Assembly: GCA_034401135.1 (NCBI GenBank)
Contig: JAWZSP010000002.1
Location: 4,278,001 to 4,342,000, forward strand
Direction: 5' to 3'
Origin: Volutella citrinella
Lineage: Eukaryota; Ascomycota; Sordariomycetes; Hypocreales; Nectriaceae
DNA: 64,000 bases
How positions within the stretch are numbered: the stretch's first letter is position 1; each line of letters opens with the position of its first letter. This document shows positions 1-11,180 of the stretch, piece after piece. The notes below the pieces were generated by a model. That model did no database searches and was not told the DNA's origin. It saw only the letters and a program-made list of their open reading frames with translations. The position numbers were made by a program, and so were the translations under genes.

Positions 1-1271
1 TGCCAAGCAATCATCTTGCCGCCCGCTGCCTTGAATTCCGTGAGGTCCGGGTTATCAGCAGCGAGCATGGCGCCGTATTCACTGTCCGACTGGGACACGT
101 ACGCCAGGAGCTGCCCCTTGGTCATGGTGCGAGCGTTCCAGGCAGGATCCTTGGCCAGAAACCAGCGAAACCAGCTCTCAAGCAGTGTAGAATTTACCAA
201 GTTGCAAGTGCCATTCAAATCACAGGTGGTGGGCAGATATGCGGCGCCCAGGTTGGCGTCCTTGTTCAACCCAAACCAGCCAGTCTTCCCATCGACACTC
301 TTGAGTCCCGACCAGGCTGCCTGCACCGCGCGCGCGGCAGCTTCAGTAAATTGCTGTTGAGTCCCGTTGCAGGAGAAATAATGACCGACAATATCAAGAG
401 GGTTGAAGTGACAAAGGTCCGGAAGGGCAATGATGCCGTCGCGGACGCCGTCTACACCGTCGCATGCATCGACGGCAGCTTTGGTGAAAGCCTCAATCTC
501 ACAAGGAGCCGGCACAACTCCCAAATCTGTCATGACTTGAGTTGCCCAGTACCCTGCCGGGATAAATGTCTGCATGTTGATGGCGGGCGCCGCGGCCATG
601 ATGCCGTCAAAGTCTTCAGCGAATCGCTGGGCGATCATCATGCCCTGGCGACCCCCTCCCGAACATCCGGTAAAGTACGAGTAACTGGGACCCATGCCGT
701 AGTAGCTTTTTGTCACAGCCTTTCCGATAATGGCCATCTCGTGTAGCGAAGTCGAGCCCCAAGCGTCAACTAGGTGCATATCCACCTGCCCAGGGCTCTT
801 GAGGGCCCACGTCTCTGGGCTTTGGGCAGAATCAGTGCCCCGAGCGTGACCAGCATCCGTGTCGAGCGCAACATAGCCACCACCCACTGCCTGGGTCATG
901 TACAAGGGTCCGAAGCTTGCGCTGTAGCCACCACCACCAACAGCTTGCAGTCTGCCGTTCCAGGAGTCGGGCAAGGGTAGCCAGACTTGGACGTTGACGG
1001 AGTCGATTTCATCGACATGAGTGTATGTAACGGAAACATTGCAAAAGCTGATGGTGTAGGACTGCAATCGAGCACTGCCAGGTGGGAGCGACCTGGCGGT
1101 GTAGTTGTAGATTGGCGTAGCGGTAATGCTGATCGGGACTGCACTCTCGATGTCTGGAAACGCAAAGGTATTTGGGGAGCAGTCGTGGGCTTCTTGCGGC
1201 GGAAGAAATGCTGCTGCATCGACGGTGGCGCGCAGCAGCGTGATGATGGTGATGATGGTGATGGAGCGCAT
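1..1271 (-). CDS. Tannase/feruloyl esterase family protein, 3' end outside window
   Basis: The frame is open without introns from the ATG at 1271 to the window edge, giving about 423 N-terminal residues with no stop. The first 20 residues form a hydrophobic signal peptide (MRSITIITIITLLRATVDAA). The nucleophile elbow GCSGGGRQGM, with the Cys next to the catalytic Ser as is typical of this family, lies near residue 200, followed by FAEDFDGIMAAAPA. The family secretes alpha/beta-hydrolases that cleave galloyl or feruloyl esters in plant material. The usual length is 500-600 aa, so the catalytic Asp and His should lie beyond the edge. Function at family level is secure; substrate is unknown. Confidence 0.9.
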   Translation of the reverse strand, partial: MRSITIITIITLLRATVDAAAFLPPQEAHDCSPNTFAFPDIESAVPISITATPIYNYTARSLPPGSARLQSYTISFCNVSVTYTHVDEIDSVNVQVWLPLPDSWNGRLQAVGGGGYSASFGPLYMTQAVGGGYVALDTDAGHARGTDSAQSPETWALKSPGQVDMHLVDAWGSTSLHEMAIIGKAVTKSYYGMGPSYSYFTGCSGGGRQGMMIAQRFAEDFDGIMAAAPAINMQTFIPAGYWATQVMTDLGVVPAPCEIEAFTKAAVDACDGVDGVRDGIIALPDLCHFNPLDIVGHYFSCNGTQQQFTEAAARAVQAAWSGLKSVDGKTGWFGLNKDANLGAAYLPTTCDLNGTCNLVNSTLLESWFRWFLAKDPAWNARTMTKGQLLAYVSQSDSEYGAMLAADNPDLTEFKAAGGKMIAW

Positions 1272-1798
1272 TGCAGAGCTAATGATGCTGATCGTAGTCT
1301 AGATAGCTTAACTGCTTTGAACGGTCGAGGGGCTGTCTATAAGCTTATGTATACCGACTCTCCAACCTGTTCCATGCCAGAAAGGCCGCTGCATTTCATT
1401 ATATCCATAGTTGTCGATGCTAGTGGCGTGACTGATTGCGTATTGCTTGGCTGTTGCATGGCTGCTGCATGGCTGCTGCATGGCTGCTGCGTATTCGATT
1501 TTGGCGAAACGAGGAGCCACACCCTCCTGAGCCATGACTCGCATCCCATGCCACCCGAGCAGCTATTTGGCATTGGGAATAGTGTAGTGGAGCCCGCGTA
1601 TCGAGAGCACAGTCCGGCAAAGCGAGTCGTACTTGGCGTCATCTGATTCGCTGGCTCAGGCCGAACGAACGGGGAGGGGCCGCGCAACACTACGAAACGA
1701 GAGCTGGATACGACGCAGTAAAATACACGACGGACAGCCGTATCGAACAGCAAGAGACTGGTAAACCTTTCATATGCCCACGCGAGCCGAGAATCCTG
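1272..1798. other. Intergenic promoter region between divergent genes, with an 11-bp tandem repeat
   Basis: This stretch separates the tannase-like gene (minus strand) from the Zn2Cys6 gene (plus strand) and must contain both promoters. A TATA-like run lies around 1337-1345. A short tandem repeat at 1449-1491 is listed separately. Several overlapping open frames here are low-complexity shadows of the repeat. Confidence 0.6.
1449..1491. repeat. 11-bp tandem repeat, about four copies
   Basis: The unit GGCTGCTGCAT is repeated about four times head to tail; the first copy has one mismatch (GGCTGTTGCAT). It lies roughly 180 bases upstream of the tannase-like start. Confidence 0.85.
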
Positions 1799-3091
1799 AT
1801 GACGACCCGCAGTCGCAAGCAAGGGCCGGCCGCGACGCGGAGATGCCACCGCAAGTCCCGGACTGGCTGTCTGCAATGCAAGCAGCGCCACGTAAAGTGC
1901 GACGAGCAGCGGCCGTCGTGTGTCAAGTGCAATTCCACCTCCCGCCGCTGCTCCTTTCTCAACTTGGTACCGGCAACCCGGCCGGGCGCAGACTTGGGCG
2001 CCGACAACACCGAAGTTGCCGTGTCCATCCCGCCGTCGCCGGCTCCTACGACTCTGACCACGACAACGACAACGGCGACGGCGACGGTGACAGCTTCACC
2101 TTTGGCTGCAGACCCGGATGGATCCTGTGGGAGCAACAGCGTCGATCCACCACTGCTCTTTGAACTGCGCCACCTTGTCCTGGTGCATCACTTCGACACG
2201 GTGCTGATGAAGGATTTCTTCACCATGTTCAGTGACAGCGACCAAGAGCATGACTCCATGCCCATCGACATTTTCAAGCTTTCCGTCGCAGCGCCCTATC
2301 TCCTCATCGAGGTCCTTGCCCTCTCAGCTGCCCACCTCAGTACCACCCAGGTTGACGCCGCCGAACGTTCGAAGCATCTGCAGACTGCCGAGGAGCTCCA
2401 GACACGGGCGCTTACGCTCTTCAACCGGGCCAAACCCCATGTGACGGATGAAAACTGCCTGCACATGCTCTTCTTCTCGTCTTTCATTGGCATGCACACC
2501 CTCTTTAATGCCGTGCGCACTGCGACGGGGCTGGGAGACTTTCTTACCAAGTTTGTCCAGTACCTTCACATCCATCGCGGCGTCCGCGCAGTCACCAGCC
2601 AGAGCTGGCACATCATACAGACCACCAGCATCGGGCGCAAGACGGAGGAATTCTTGCGCTCGAGCTCGTCAGACAAGCCCAACGAGGCTGACGAGCTGAT
2701 GGAGCTGCTCACGGCGGCGAGACCAACGCTGTGTGACGCCTTTTTCCACATCTACGTCGAGGCCGTGGAGTTGCTCCAGCAGATCTTCAAGCAGCATCAC
2801 AGTCTTCCTAAACATATGCGGCCACACCCGACCATCTCGTGGCCCGTTCGCATATCGCCCGCCTTTATTGGCCTCGTCGAGCAGCGCCAGCCAATCGCAC
2901 TCCTCATTCTGACGTACTGGGCGATCCTCTTGCACGACGAGCGAGACTTTTGGGTGTTTGGGAGCGCCGGAAGGTTTATAGTCGATTCGATTGCCGAATA
3001 TCTCGCGCCATCCTGGGATGAGTGGTTGGTTGTACCCAAGGCTCATTGCCACCATGATGCTGATGATGCTGGAGCGTCAGTTGGCCGATGA
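1799..3091 (+). CDS. Zn2Cys6 transcription factor
   Basis: The 430-residue ORF begins with a canonical binuclear zinc cluster: C24, C27, C34, C41, C44 and C51 (spacing C-x2-C-x6-C-x6-C-x2-C-x6-C), followed by a basic stretch and a Thr/Pro-rich linker. The rest resembles the sterol-regulator-like group of fungal C6 factors, with helical segments and a tryptophan-containing C-terminus. The protein is expected to be nuclear and bind DNA with CGG half sites. It is transcribed divergently from the tannase-like gene, which makes that gene a possible target (inference). The last 15 or so residues (CHHDADDAG...) look unlike a natural terminus. A 49-base intron-like GTACCC...CAG segment near 3030, or a one-base shift, would give a longer C-terminus ending near 3147. 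Confidence 0.88.
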   Translation: MTTRSRKQGPAATRRCHRKSRTGCLQCKQRHVKCDEQRPSCVKCNSTSRRCSFLNLVPATRPGADLGADNTEVAVSIPPSPAPTTLTTTTTTATATVTASPLAADPDGSCGSNSVDPPLLFELRHLVLVHHFDTVLMKDFFTMFSDSDQEHDSMPIDIFKLSVAAPYLLIEVLALSAAHLSTTQVDAAERSKHLQTAEELQTRALTLFNRAKPHVTDENCLHMLFFSSFIGMHTLFNAVRTATGLGDFLTKFVQYLHIHRGVRAVTSQSWHIIQTTSIGRKTEEFLRSSSSDKPNEADELMELLTAARPTLCDAFFHIYVEAVELLQQIFKQHHSLPKHMRPHPTISWPVRISPAFIGLVEQRQPIALLILTYWAILLHDERDFWVFGSAGRFIVDSIAEYLAPSWDEWLVVPKAHCHHDADDAGASVGR

Positions 3092-3268
3092 GGACTCAAG
3101 GCCTTGGCTTGGAGACGAAGGTGTTGAACGAGGGCAAGCGAGCGAATAAAGTAATGGTATTTTAGTTGAAAGACGCCTGACCCGAAAGTATATACCCATC
3201 CCGTGTTTGCAAATATGTACAAGCCATTGCCCACGGAGAATAAAAGAGTTCCCAGAATATAAACTGGA

Positions 3269-3755
3269 CTACCTCCCTTCATCGCAAGGAAACGCGTGCA
3301 TACACTTCTTCTCGTAGATTCTGGGGCCCCTCTTCCAGTGAAACTCGCACGTGATGGAGTTTTCGTAGCCATAGCCGCCGTAGGCCATTCGGAGGCGGTC
3401 CTTCCTATGGTTCGTGTCCATGTGCTGGATTTCGGTAGTCCACTGGAGCTGCGACGGGAGCGAGAGGGGAAAGCCGCCAAATTTTGTGATGCCGCCAATC
3501 TCGTTGCAATTGGAGTCAAAGATGGAGACCTTGGTCCACTTGACATCGGTGACTGTGGCGACTGATTAGCATCTCGGGAGGGGCGTTTTCGATCCAGGGC
3601 TACCTACTCCCACCAAACACTCCATTGGTGTTATGGGCCATGCCGTAGAGGTAGAGGTTGCAGTTTCCGGGGGCTTGGTTCTGACATTGGATTTCTGCGT
3701 TGACGGCGGGGAGGACGACAGCACCGAGGATGCCTGCGAGTGTTGTAAACTTCAT
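3269..3755 (-). CDS. Small secreted cysteine-containing protein
   Basis: Two exons, 3608-3755 and 3269-3552, are joined over a 55-base intron (GTAGGT...CACAG) and encode 143 residues. Residues 1-20 (MKFTTLAGILGAVVLPAVNA) are a clear signal peptide. The mature part has six cysteines, including an early CQNQAPGNC pair, and conserved-looking aromatic patches (TKFGGFPLSL). The upstream strand has a TATA-like TATAAATA at 3858-3866, about 105 bases from the start, as expected for an abundant secreted protein. No enzyme family is recognised. An effector or cell-surface role is possible but unproven. The intron is inferred because it keeps the frame open across in-frame stops. Confidence 0.75.
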
Positions 3756-3857
3756 CTTGCACTAGGTCAAGTGATGACTGAGATGTGGGTAAGAGGAATG
3801 ATGGAGAGGTTGAGCTGTCGATGAGGATGGACGTTCAAGGAGCAAGAATAAGAGCCC

Positions 3858-3866
3858 ATATTTATA
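3858..3866 (-). promoter_or_regulatory. TATA-like box of the small secreted protein gene
   Basis: On the minus strand the sequence reads TATAAATA about 105 bases upstream of the start at 3755. Confidence 0.45.
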
Positions 3867-5050
3867 CGCCGTGGATCAATTGGCGGGAGATTAAGTTGGA
3901 GGCCAAACTGAGCAGCTCGTGATGGGCATGGGAGCCGTGGATTGTTGGATTAGACCCCCTGTAAGTTATTTATAGCATCACTTGTCCACCACTAGAGAGC
4001 ATAATGACGACGCACCGGATATGGAAATTAGCCATGAGCCTATAGCCGTTTCAGAGTTTATTATTATGGTTGTCCTGGGCGTTGCTTGATACTTCATTCA
4101 TTACCCTCGGTCGGCGCGTTGGGAACTACAATTGTCTAGGTGTCCGACGGCATGGCCTTGGCCAGCAATTGGCAAGTCGCTGTCAATTCAAGAATGAACG
4201 ATGGGGAATCCCTTATGCGTCTTCTATACTGTTGACGCAATTAAATAAGTTGAGGCTTGAGCATTCAAGTCTCCATCCACCATCCAGCGACGACGGAATC
4301 CATGGGACCTGAACCTACAGCAAGCCCTCCAGGGCTGGGTTTGCCGAAGCCAGGCGCTCTCGGGTCAGTGGGGCGCCTGGGAATTGGTGGATTGGGCGGC
4401 AGTTAGCGCGCTCGCGACGTAGACAGCCCTATACCTTAGGCGCTGCCGATGATCATCAATCCCAGCCAGGAATGCGCGAGCAGGATCCCGAGGCCGCAAG
4501 GCTGACCAGAATCAACAATCTCACCCTGGTTACCCATCAAGGGCTGGCTTGCTTGCACAAGTGCACCTCCTAGTGTTCAATAGAAATCCCCACGGGAGAA
4601 TGCGTTGGCCCATCACCTTGGCGGACGCGACTATGCACGGCTGGCAAGGATTCTACAGTAGATGGGAAAAAAAAAAGCCGCAGATTGCAGCTGCCACCCG
4701 CCAGTTGTCCAGAGTCACTACCTTGAACATTTTTGCACTGGGCTTCTTCTAGATAACATGATTGATCGCTCTGTTTGTTATCACAGAGACTAATTATTCT
4801 AACGAGCACTAAACTCGGTTTGGGTATATCTCTACTTTGCTTTGTCCTCCAGGGGATTCTACCTAAACAATCCATACACGCCTTCTAGGCCCCGGGATAG
4901 TGCAAATTGTCCACGCTCAAGGTCCTACATCGCCACTCTTGTCTCCCCACTCTAGTATCGTCCTTGTGTTTTCTTAGATGACTACAGGTGCACTGCGTCA
5001 CCTTCGCTTCTCTCCCTTGACTAACCCCCAGACTATGACCACAACCACGA
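3867..5050. other. Long intergenic region, no gene recognised
   Basis: Only short overlapping open frames are present, with no domain, signal peptide or credible splice chain. The region contains an A-run at about 4668-4676 and otherwise looks like ordinary spacer and terminal sequence. Confidence 0.55.
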
Positions 5051-5591
5051 CTAAACAACAAACGCGGCCAGCCCACTGTCCACTATGGAGCGCAGAGTGT
5101 AAGGGAAGAATTTGTTTTTGGGGAAGCCCTCGCAGTTTCCATTCAGACAGGCTCTTAGGGGCAGCGAGACATTGGCAGAATTCAGGATAAGTTGTGGGGT
5201 CCTACGGAATTAGTTCATATTCTCAGTCAGACATATTGATCGAAAAGGCTTACCCTGGAATTGCGCAAGAAATGCGGGAAATCTCCACCAAGTCCAGGTC
5301 GGAATGGAGTTTGACCGAGAACACCAAGTTGTCACTAACGAGTCCACGCTCGCCTCGCCCAGCCGACCTAATGTTCCAGTTGTCTGAAGTAACGCCTTGG
5401 AAGTCATCGCTGATAGTAAAGTTCAAGTCTTGAAATGTCCCCGCCAATCTTCCAGTGAGGAATGGGGTGAGGTTGATATCCTTAAGAGAGAAGTTGGTAG
5501 GGGGGATACAATCCGGCTGGACGGCCTGGGGGGCTGCCAGGGCCGAAGGCAAGGAAGCGAGGAAAGCGGCAAGAAGAGGAGTGAGCTGCAT
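5051..5591 (-). CDS. Secreted protein of unknown function
   Basis: Two exons, 5254-5591 and 5051-5201, flank a 52-base intron (GTAAGCC...CCGTAG) and give 162 residues. I chose the ATG at 5591 because it starts a signal peptide (MQLTPLLAAFLASLPSALA) with an APQA cleavage region; an in-frame upstream ATG at 5708 would bury it. The mature protein is of the kind seen in fungal secreted proteins with a beta-rich repeat of hydrophobic and Asp/Asn residues. Several N-x-S/T glycosylation sites are visible (NFS, NFT, NVS). Four cysteines could form two disulfides. No known domain recognised. Confidence 0.72.
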
Positions 5592-7160
5592 TTTGGCTAG
5601 ACGCGTGGAGTGCTGAACGAGTGTTGTGGTCTGGCGTCTGACTGCTGAAGAGATTGAGGTTGAGCGGTTGAGGGCATGTGGCGGAATCATGCCAGCTTTT
5701 AAGTACAACTACGGGCGTTTTTTTAGATGCCAAATCTCAGTTCCTATCCTACAAGCGTCGGTCTGGGCGATAGTGTACTCCTCTTCATTGCGTGCACGAG
5801 CTTTATCGGGACATGTTAGCCATCCTTGGCTTGGGGCGAATCCTGCCCTTATGGCTAGCGGCCCACAGCATAGGGAACGGGCGGGAGAGCGCCATGAATA
5901 GACTTTTTGAGTGACAGCGACTGGCCGCTATTGATGATGGCACTGCTTATTACTGGCTGCCCTGCTTCCCGTATGGCGCTCCACGAGGCAAGCGGCCGCC
6001 TGGCTAGTAAAAATAGCAAGGATCTACCCTGATTGGTAATGGAAGATTTCGGGTTCGAATATTCCATTGCTTGGTCGTTTTGGCCTCGTCAACTGATTGC
6101 TCGCCCATCGCCAGGCTCATGCACTAGGCAGGTTTTGGGCCTTCATCGGGGTGGCCGTTAGCAAAACTGCCCTATACTGATATGAAGTGAAGCAAAGGTG
6201 AAAATCCAAGTACACCTAGTGGAATAAAGCAGCCGTCGATCGATTGACAGCTGGAAGCATCTCGACATAGTTGCGGACTTGATTGGTCTATTGCGTCAAG
6301 CGTCAGAAGAATCACGCTACAACCCAGCATCTTCTTGATCCTGGTGGGCCCTTTGAGAGTCTGAGCCGGCAAGTGCTTGGCCCGGTACTCAGCCGATGAG
6401 GAAGTGGAGCTAAGAAAGAGTCTGGGCCGGCCCAAGCCCACCAAAATAGCTATAGCTAGCAGGGCGGGCTGCAGGTCCTTATCTCTGCAGGTGCAGCTCG
6501 GTTTCTCGAGGCTCTGCGGGCTTGGCGGGGCACCGTGGCACTGGGACAGGGCCTCGTCGGCCCCCATCCATCCCGCGCCAGTCAACGCAAAAGGAGGCGG
6601 AACCCTGGCGGAGGAATCGATCCTGCTCAGTGGGTGGCGGCCGGGAAGAAAACTCTTGACTTCCGGCATATCGTAGCGCGCTTCACCTGACCATCGGTCA
6701 CGAGTTAGGCAATCAAGTGGACGCAGCCTTATCATTTTGCTGCCTGCCATACCTGTAGGTTGGCATTTTGAACCTCCTCCACTAGTCTAGTACATTTGTT
6801 GCACAACTGCAGCTGTGCTCCCGCCCACTTACTGCTGGCCTGTAGTTAAATGATACGGGCCGCGTTCCATCGGCTTCATTCTTCTGTTTTAGCTAGTGTC
6901 TCCCCCCTCCCTTATCAATTGCCTCGCCGCACCCGGCGCCCTCTCTTCCACAGTTCCACTCGCTGCTTCCTCCATCGCCCGCTCACACGCTGCTGCCGCT
7001 GCCTCTGGGTATCCTTAACGTGGATACCCTGCATGGTGCTGGCCATGGCATCATCTATACTGTGATCAACCGAGCCCAGCTGCCTCGGAAGCTGCCCTCC
7101 CTGGTGGGTCAATCTATAATCTTCTGCGAGCGCCTCCTCCTTCCGCTCCTCCTCCTTCTG
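5592..7160. other. Intergenic region, no convincing gene
   Basis: It contains the promoter of the secreted protein and the 3' flank of the F-box-like gene. One 192-codon frame on the minus strand (6172-6750) has no recognisable domain and looks accidental. A tRNA B-box-like GGTTCGAAT at 6052-6060 has no matching cloverleaf. Confidence 0.55.
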
Positions 7161-8252
7161 CTATTGAATGGCCTCTGCTTTGCGTGCTACTATGTCTAGA
7201 TGTTCATGGTACTCTCGAACCTCTGCACTCATAGCTATCGGCACCTTGGGGGGGCGTGTTTCCCTCGAGGGCACCGGCGAGCAGTAGAAGGTGAAAAACG
7301 CCACTAGCCCGTCGTGCAAGTATATGCTGGCTCGACGTGTTTCTTCCTTGGGCATGTTCTCATCATCTTCCTCTGGAGTTACTAAGCAGCATCGCGGAGT
7401 TTCGCCTCGTTGGATGCCATGGTTTCGGAAAAAGGATACCACGGCCTCCGCGAGGGTACAAGGCGGCCGCTGCTGTGGGTTGTTGTTGTTATCTTCCACG
7501 CTACTCGGTTCTGTAATAGGAGCCAGGTGCTGCCGCTCGGCTGGAATAGGGTAGAAGAAACGTTGTTTCAAGTAAGGGTCGAATATGGTACTCGCATGCC
7601 AATGCCAGTCGCTCTCGGTGCCGTGAGGCGGACGAGTCCAGGCGTAGTATATGTCTTGGATGTTCCGCATCGATGTTGCTAGATTGTCAAATGTCTCCAA
7701 GGCTGCGCTGGTTGGTGTGTCTGTAGCGCAGAATATCATCTGTGGATGCAAGTCTAGCCAGCGCAACTGCTTGCACTGCTGCACAGTCTTCCAGAAGTCT
7801 TCCAAATCTCCAAAACTGTAGTAGGGGCCGAACTCGCACAACGATGCGTAGAGAACGACAGCGGCACGCATCTGTTCTCGGGATGCTGGCCGGAGCTTCC
7901 CCACGACCGAGGTAAATTCCTCGACTGTCAGGAAGCAAAAGTCGTTTTCGGACCAGAATATCGGCGAAGCCAGGTCGTGTATCCTCTTGTTGGTGCGCAA
8001 GAGTCCTAATCCCTGACGCGTTGCGCAATTGCACCGCTCTGGCAGCTGATTCCACGCATCCAAATGCCACGAGTCAGGCGCGTCAATGAAATACTGAGTA
8101 TATCTGGGGCTGCAGCCAGACTTGTGTCTGCGTTCGGTTCTGGGTGGCTCTACGACTGTGAGCCGTGAGATTTGGATGAGAATCTCTGAAGGGAGGTTGT
8201 CTAACCCTACTCTTGTCAAAGAGCGGGCAGGCTGTTGGACCGTTTTTGCCAT
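7161..8252 (-). CDS. F-box-like protein of fungal expanded family
   Basis: The intronless 363-residue ORF has near its N-terminus GLDNLPSEILIQISRLTV, which matches the start of an F-box (L-P-x-E-I-L). Next come the tryptophan-rich and leucine-rich segments common in the large fungal families of F-box-like/DUF proteins, including LLRTNKRIHDLASPIFWSEN. If functional, the F-box would bind Skp1 and present a substrate to an SCF ubiquitin ligase. The substrate cannot be told. An Asn run (NNNN) at about residue 252 interrupts the C-terminal half. Confidence is high that it is coding and moderate for the F-box. Confidence 0.75.
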   Translation of the reverse strand: MAKTVQQPARSLTRVGLDNLPSEILIQISRLTVVEPPRTERRHKSGCSPRYTQYFIDAPDSWHLDAWNQLPERCNCATRQGLGLLRTNKRIHDLASPIFWSENDFCFLTVEEFTSVVGKLRPASREQMRAAVVLYASLCEFGPYYSFGDLEDFWKTVQQCKQLRWLDLHPQMIFCATDTPTSAALETFDNLATSMRNIQDIYYAWTRPPHGTESDWHWHASTIFDPYLKQRFFYPIPAERQHLAPITEPSSVEDNNNNPQQRPPCTLAEAVVSFFRNHGIQRGETPRCCLVTPEEDDENMPKEETRRASIYLHDGLVAFFTFYCSPVPSRETRPPKVPIAMSAEVREYHEHLDIVARKAEAIQ

Positions 8253-10000
8253 GATTGAGGATGATGGGATGAGAGGAGAGACGCTTGGCTCGAGTCTAGC
8301 AGAGGAGGAGTTCGTGGCTATTTAAACTGTGGTATTTGGGCTGCGCCCCTGGCATGAGGCTAATTTACGGCACCGAGAACACTTGGCATCTTGTTGGCCT
8401 ACAATTATTGGCCACACACGCCGACGGAGTCATGCCATTACACGTCTTGCTACCAAAGGTCCAAATTCGCTGCATCATCCTGGCTGGACGTCAGCGCCGC
8501 CACAGACGATTTGACTGCGCCACTGTGAGAGTCGGTCTGAAATAGCTACCAAAAGCGGCATGTCATAGTCTATGGGAAGCTTGCCACTGTGGCTGTGCCG
8601 CTGTGAACTCGGCAGTGAAGCATAAGATGCCCACAACTACTCAGGAATGATGGAGCGATTGGGCCATCTCGTATCATATCGGACTCTACAAACTGATGGT
8701 TCCAAATGACTGGCCTTTCGGTTGTGTCTAGAATTTGATGAATTAGAGCATTGCGAGGGCGATGACCATGCGGTGACTACGGTCCGATGCTAGTGCAAGT
8801 CCAATACACCCCCGGGAAATTCCGGTGTCATCGGGTCAACTGTACGTGAGGAAAATAATAAATTTATGAGGGGTCTATATTTTCTGGAAGGGCGCTGAGC
8901 TCTTCCGCTTGGTCACGTCCCATCATCACTCGGAACTGGCTACGTAGGGTAGTTTGTTGGAGTCTGGAGACCCATAACCCACCCGATAACAAGGTGATGA
9001 TAGCGCAACAGGCACAACAATAACCGCAAGCGTTGGGCTTGTTGCTTCCTGCGGGTTGGGAAGCATTTGATCAAGCTGTCGCGCGATTTTTGAGGGCAGA
9101 AAGAATAATACCAAGGGGCACACAGAATTACTATAGGGCGACCAGTAGAGCACATTAATTGAAGAGAAAGGGCATGTCTTCCGTTGATCAAGTGCCTGCA
9201 ATACCCTTAAGTAGGCCGGGCAGAAGCTAGAACTACCCTGTGTTAAAAACCCCGGCTTGGTCCTACAGCTCCATCACAGTAGATGGCATCGCAGCGTGAG
9301 TTAAACAGCTTGGCCCTGATACTATGTTGCCCTTTTTTGTGATTTATTCAGCGGAATATGGACACTTCGGCTCAAGAACTTAGCGCAATCTGCATCTCCA
9401 ACCACCCAGCCATGCCACTTGACTCCCTAGCTTCTCAATCCAATCAAATGCTTGACTCAAGTTTCTGGCGGCGCTTATGCGCACTGGTCGGGCCGTCGGC
9501 GGCGATACGATGTGCGTGCTTCATTATTCCCGAGGTGGACAGCATGCCGAACGGCCCGGATTCCGCGCTATGGAACGGTGGGAGACCATAGGCAGGATGT
9601 CGAGACAAGCTCGATGTCAAACTGACCACCTACTACGCACCACATATCGATTCGCTGAAATGCATCAAGCCGACGTGCCAACTCAGCTTGCTTTCCCGAA
9701 CGTAGCATGTGAAAATATTCTATTGTCGCCTCAAGCCTCCCTTCAACACTTCCGCATTGTGGTCGGGGATGCTGGAATGTCAGTGCTGGCTATATTAGCG
9801 TACCCGCACTCCGGCACCGAAAGCCGAAAGCCCATGCTGCGCTACCCGCAAGGCGGACTTCGGATCAACCGGCAGCGGCTGTCTGTTGTCTGCAGGGGAC
9901 GGAACGCGTCGCTGTGATATATGAGCTGCAGCAGTGACATCAATCTTCCCCACACAAGTCTTGTCCTTTTGCTGAGCTGTTCGCTGGTACAATCGCCACC
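8253..10000. other. Long intergenic region, no gene recognised
   Basis: About 1.7 kb with only short, domain-free frames on both strands. A single GGAAATTCCGG near 8815 resembles the motif seen in the 54-59 kb promoters but stands alone. Confidence 0.55.
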
Positions 10001-11076
10001 ATGATGGCTCATCTCTTGCTTCTTGGCCTTGTGGCTCTCGCCGCCGCCGCCGACGTGACGCTCACGAGCAATGGATGTGTCGACCAGAAAGGATTCGAGG
10101 CTTGCCAGGCCAAGGCAAACCAACAGTCGCAGTCCTGCATCGATCAAGCGCACCGAGACTCAAGTCAGGTTGAGCTCCTTGCGTGCGGCTGCCAGTACTA
10201 CGTCAACAACTTCAACTGCTACGCGGCCTCGTGCTGGAACAGAGTCTGGGAGTGCGAGTACCAGGAATACATGATCGCCTACTTTCGCAACTGCCCGACA
10301 GCAAAACAGCCTGTGCCGTATTTCCCTGCTCCAGATAATGTCGCAGACTCATGTTCTTGTAACCTCGGAAAGGTGTTCCTCGCCGTGCAGGGTGCTATTC
10401 AGCAAACGGCAACTTGCTCCAACAATGCCCAGGGCAGCGATCCTGGAAGCAATCTTCAGCGAATGCAGGGATGCAACTGCTGTGAACTCAGTGGTGCACT
10501 TTCAGCGTAAGTCCCCTCCCCCGACTGGCATCGACATCGGCGTGACTGACATCTCACAGTATGGTCGAGATCTGCCCCAACACGGACCCGAAGCTCGTCG
10601 GCCTCTCGGAAATCGCCACGCTCGAAACAGAACTAAACACCCAGTTCAACCAATGCGGCACATACATGAACAACTTTGACTGCGCTTCGGATCTCAAGTA
10701 CTCGTTGGACGGCGTGAGCTCATTCTACAAGCCCAACGATGCTCTCAAGACGGGCTCCGCGACGCTGAGCAACAACCCGGGCTCTGTCACCGCCCCTGCG
10801 AGTGGCCACATCTTTTCGTATACAAACGGGGCGGACAAGACTGTGTATACCATTACGGCTGCAGGTGACGGAGGCTCTGGCAGCGGGGGTAGCAAGGACA
10901 ATAGCAATAAGGACAGCGCCAAGGGAACCCAGGCTGCGTCGAATCCGACCGGGAGCTCTGCAGCGGAGAGTAGCAAGGCTGCCGGTTCAAACTCCAAGAA
11001 TGGTGTGGAGACGCTGGCTGTTGAGTACTACTTATTGCTGAGCGTGGCTTTGGTGTCGGCCTATGTGGTCTTGTAA
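10001..11076 (+). CDS. GPI-anchored cysteine-rich cell-surface protein
   Basis: Two exons, 10001-10506 and 10560-11076, are joined over a 53-base intron (GTAAGT...CACAG) and encode 340 residues. Residues 1-17 form a signal peptide. The body carries about 20 cysteines in two blocks, including CGCQYY, CSCN and GCNCCEL. A Ser/Gly/Lys-rich low-complexity stalk (about 285-320) follows, then a hydrophobic tail (YYLLLSVALVSAYVVL) after an SNSKNG omega-site-like stretch. This layout is that of a GPI-anchored wall or membrane protein. It lacks the eight-cysteine spacing of a CFEM domain. The start has two adjacent ATGs (10001 and 10004). Function unknown. Confidence 0.85.
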
Positions 11077-11180
11077 TCGCAAGTCAGCCAGCGGTACTTC
11101 AAGCAGAGATTTGTCTGTTTCTGGAACTTTGCACAAATACATAGACAAGCGGGCCAGCGGTTGCGGGATTAAACACGTAG

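Noticed and set aside
6015..6065. tRNA-like B box (GGTTCGAAT) with a nearby A-box-like stretch
   Set aside because: No acceptor stem, anticodon arm or correct spacing can be drawn around it.
6172..6750. 192-codon open frame on the minus strand
   Set aside because: Residue composition lacks domains and the frame includes no start context or splice-linked neighbours; also open on the other strand.
8810..8825. GGAAATTCCGG similar to the 54-59 kb motif
   Set aside because: Single copy far from any gene start and lacking the AATTTA extension or a second half site.
9358..9917. Plus-strand frames of 77 and 146 codons in the gene-poor region before the GPI protein
   Set aside because: No domain, signal peptide or splice continuation.
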